The notes under the pieces were generated by a model that worked only from the letters and a program-made list of their open reading frames with translations, was not told the origin of the DNA and made no database searches. A DNA stretch of 64,000 nt from Massilia sp. Bi118. GTDB lineage: Bacteria > Pseudomonadota > Gammaproteobacteria > Burkholderiales > Burkholderiaceae_D. Location: contig NZ_CAKKMV010000020.1 in assembly GCF_918697865.1 (NCBI RefSeq), forward strand, positions 27,841-91,840, written 5' to 3'. The first letter of the stretch is position 1; each line of letters opens with the position of its first letter. The translations under genes and the position numbers were made by a program. This document shows positions 61,911-64,000 of the stretch, piece after piece.

Positions 61911-63725
61911 TTATGGCGACAGCGCGCTGACGGCGACCCGCACGAAGGTGGCGCGCCGGCCCGCGCCGCCCATCGCGACCAGCCCCAGACGGGCGTCCCG
62001 GCCGAGCCGGTGGCGCCAGGTGCCGCCGCCGACCCAGTTGCGTCCATCCTGGCTCGAATACCCTGTATAACGTTCGAGGTCCCCGGTCCGGTGGACATCG
62101 AGCCGCAGCCAGGTGGTGGCGCCGGGCGTACCGGCCAGCGTGTTGCCGTAGCGCGGGTGGTAAGCTTCGACCGGCGCCATCTCCTTCGCGAACTCGACCT
62201 GGCGCAAGCCCTCGCGCGCCATCTCGACCAGCTTGACGTAGTTGTCGTCGTCGCGCATGACGACCAGGCCCGCCTGCACCGCGGTGGTGCAGCAGTCTTC
62301 CGGCGCGTCCAGCCGGATCTCGGCTTCGATACGGTAGTCGCCCTGCGGCAGCGCGGCCTGCAGCACGCCGGCCGTGTTGCGGTCGACGTAGAGGTCGCCG
62401 TTCTGGGTAGCCAGGACCAGGCCTTCGCGGCCGAGCGACCATTCCTTGTCGGCGCGCGGCCGGAGCCATGACCAGCGCGGGTTCAGCGCGCGGCCGCGGA
62501 AGTCGTCATGCCACAGCGGCTTGGCGCTCGCCGCAGCCTGCACTGCCAGCGGATGCGGCTCGGCGCTGTCGCCCTCGGCGACGATGGGTGCGGCCATCGC
62601 CTGGTCGCTCGGCGCTCGCCCTCCACCCGCCACCGGCCAGCCGTCGACCCAGTCGATGCGGTCGAGCAGCGCCAGGCGCCGGGTCAGCTTGTCCTTCGCG
62701 CTGAAAAATGGCTCGGCCTGGTCGATGCCGTGGTAGATGGTCCACCACTGGCCGGCGGCGTCCGTGAACACGGTGTTGTGGCCGACGCCGATCCAGCGGT
62801 TGCCGTTCTGGAGCAGCAGCGGCGTGCCGCCCGATCGCCCCTTCGCCATGTCGTTGCCGTAACGGTCGAGGAAAGGCCCCTCCGGTCTGCGGGCGCGACC
62901 GGTGTAGACGGCGTAGCCGGTCAGCGGCCCGTTGCAGCAGTCGGTGGCGGAGGCGAACATATACCACCAGCCGTCGTGGAACTTGAGCTCGGCGCCCTCG
63001 TAGCGGCCGGGCGCGCCGACCATGGTGGCCCGCCCTTCGGCGCGCAGGCCGTCGTCGCTCAGCCGCGTCACGAAGATGCCGCCGCCGTAGCTGCCGTAGT
63101 AGAGATACTTGCGTTTGTCGGCTTCGATCACCTTGGGGTCGAAGGTCCAGTCGAAATTGCAGCCGGCCTTGGCGCGCCGCGGCATGACCACCGGCGTCGT
63201 GCTGGCGCGCCAGGGGCCGGTGGGCGAATCGGCCGTGGCGACGCCGATCGCGCTGTCGTTGCCGCAGCCCTTTTCCGGGCTGTGCGCGTCCACCACATCG
63301 GTGACCGTGAAATAGAGGTAGTAGCGGCCGTTCAGGTATTCCGGCTCCGGCGCCCACAGGCCGGAGGTCGGCGCGGCCAGGCCGGCCGGGCGGTCGGAGA
63401 AGGCGTCGCTGACGAAATCCCAGTGCACCAGGTCGGTGGAGCGGTAGATCGGGATCATGCGGAAATGCCAGCCGCCGTCCTTGCCGGCCGGGTCCCTTTC
63501 CTTCTTGCTGACCGGGTCGCTGGTGCAGTACATGTACCACGTCGGCGTTTTGGCGCGTGGATCGCGCAGCACGGCCGGGTCGGCGCAGTTCTGGGCTGGT
63601 TCGCCGCTGGCGAGGCGCACGGTCAGGGGGTTGTGGTAGGCGCGGGTGGCCGGGGCTTGATCGGCGGCGCCGGCGAGCAGGGGCAGCGTCAGCAGGACCG
63701 CGGCAAGGGAGCGGAACGGGGGCAT
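61911..63725 (-). CDS. Exported glycoside hydrolase family 43 with C-terminal beta-sandwich domain
   Basis: 604 residues. Signal peptide 1-20 (LTLPLLAGAADQA). The GH43 propeller has the base Asp in NCADPAVLRDP (about 48), CNFDWTFDPKVIEADKRKYL with the middle Asp (about 195), and the acid Glu in YEGAELKFHDGWWYMF (about 243). From about 410 a second domain begins (WHDDFRGRALNPRWSW; GDYRIEAEIRLDAPEDCCTT; DDDNYVKLVE), which fits the GH43 C2 / DUF1349-type sandwich that often shapes beta-xylosidase or arabinofuranosidase active sites. It should start breakdown outside or in the periplasm, before import. Confidence 0.92.
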   Translation of the reverse strand: MPPFRSLAAVLLTLPLLAGAADQAPATRAYHNPLTVRLASGEPAQNCADPAVLRDPRAKTPTWYMYCTSDPVSKKERDPAGKDGGWHFRMIPIYRSTDLVHWDFVSDAFSDRPAGLAAPTSGLWAPEPEYLNGRYYLYFTVTDVVDAHSPEKGCGNDSAIGVATADSPTGPWRASTTPVVMPRRAKAGCNFDWTFDPKVIEADKRKYLYYGSYGGGIFVTRLSDDGLRAEGRATMVGAPGRYEGAELKFHDGWWYMFASATDCCNGPLTGYAVYTGRARRPEGPFLDRYGNDMAKGRSGGTPLLLQNGNRWIGVGHNTVFTDAAGQWWTIYHGIDQAEPFFSAKDKLTRRLALLDRIDWVDGWPVAGGGRAPSDQAMAAPIVAEGDSAEPHPLAVQAAASAKPLWHDDFRGRALNPRWSWLRPRADKEWSLGREGLVLATQNGDLYVDRNTAGVLQAALPQGDYRIEAEIRLDAPEDCCTTAVQAGLVVMRDDDNYVKLVEMAREGLRQVEFAKEMAPVEAYHPRYGNTLAGTPGATTWLRLDVHRTGDLERYTGYSSQDGRNWVGGGTWRHRLGRDARLGLVAMGGAGRRATFVRVAVSALSP

Positions 63726-63814
63726 CGGTGTCTCCTCGGATTTTTGCGGAAGAGGATACCGTAGGGTTTTAGTGGGTGTTGCACGTTTGAAAACCAGAAC
63801 CCGCTACGCGTGAA

Positions 63815-63910
63815 CGTCGTTCCCGCGTAGGCGGGAACCCAAGTTCATGGTACTGCCCGCGGCGTCACTACGCGCCGGCGCCTTGGATTCCCGCCTGCGC
63901 GGGAATGACG
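63815..63910. repeat. Palindromic intergenic repeat, copy E
   Basis: Left arm CGTCGTTCCCGCGTAGGCGG, right arm CCGCCTGCGCGGGAATGACG, with a more diverged centre than copies B-D. It lies in the gap between the GH43 start and the end of the SMR gene, so unlike copies A-D it does not follow a plus-strand gene. Confidence 0.88.
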
Positions 63911-63930
63911 TTTACGGGCAGCGGGCTACA

Positions 63931-64000
63931 CTAATGCCCAGCCGTCTTCGAAAACAGATTCATCACCAGCACCCCCGCCAGGATCAGCGCCATCCCCGCC
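63931..64000 (-). CDS. SMR-family efflux protein (EmrE-like), 3' end only
   Basis: The minus strand reads in frame from the window edge to a TAG stop at 63931-63933. The visible residues are GMALILAGVLVMNLFSKTAG plus a final His. That is the fourth helix and tail of small multidrug resistance proteins, which end in a similar LI-AGV-N-L-S pattern. Only 22 codons are seen, so the subfamily (EmrE, SugE/Gdx) cannot be told. The start lies beyond the window. Confidence 0.65.
   Translation of the reverse strand, partial: AGMALILAGVLVMNLFSKTAGH

Overview
The window is high-GC chromosomal DNA that reads as a betaproteobacterium, most likely Massilia or a close relative in the Oxalobacteraceae. The clues are a PEP-CTERM protein behind a sigma-54 type promoter, Porin_4-type porin, TonB-dependent receptors with the Proteobacterial sugar-uptake look, and a cysteine-pair BigR-type regulator. 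This placement is inference from protein style; there is no rRNA or tRNA gene in the window. It holds about 50 protein genes on both strands and no transposase, integrase or CRISPR array.

Layout. 1-2082: tail of a CNNM/CBS membrane protein and a DUF1264 protein. 2083-5772: sulfur-stress group (BigR-like repressor, two YeeE/YedE permease halves, a flavin monooxygenase, a persulfide dioxygenase). 5773-11387: TonB receptor, aromatic amino-acid permease and an unknown coiled-coil membrane protein. 11388-18268: aromatic-acid catabolic operon (porin, MFS importer, class II aldolase-type enzyme, Rieske oxygenase and its reductase) facing a GntR regulator, with three copies of one operator between them. 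18276-20469: a TonB/Sel1 protein, then a low-GC type VI secretion fragment: a broken hcp, a murein endopeptidase effector and a probable periplasmic immunity protein. 20476-32746: hydrolase, cysteine-synthase-like enzyme, hybrid kinase, cupin, proline-rich protein, GH31 glycosidase, PEP-CTERM protein, exonuclease III, TetR regulator. 32830-36133: flavin monooxygenase, SDR and esterase operon, divergent from the TetR gene. 36235-39453: second hybrid kinase. 39738-44892: branched-chain keto-acid dehydrogenase operon bkdA1-bkdA2-bkdB-lpdV. 45011-50508: two small paralogous hydrophilic proteins, KefF/KefC-like antiporter pair, an RlmI fragment, a small membrane protein and an exported hydrolase. 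50599-63725: a 13-kb carbohydrate locus on the minus strand combining a TonB receptor, an ABC importer, a LacI regulator and GH43/GH2/GH43 enzymes, fitting uptake and breakdown of arabinose- or xylose-containing oligosaccharides. The last bases hold the end of an SMR-type efflux protein.

Five intergenic copies of a palindromic repeat (each arm itself a hairpin) punctuate the window, four of them directly after the 3' end of a plus-strand gene. The most unusual pieces are the hcp relic with its effector/immunity pair, the repeat family, the TerB/dynamin-like orphan protein at 9780, the RlmI-like protein that lacks its methyltransferase domain, and the bkd leader with alternative pairings.
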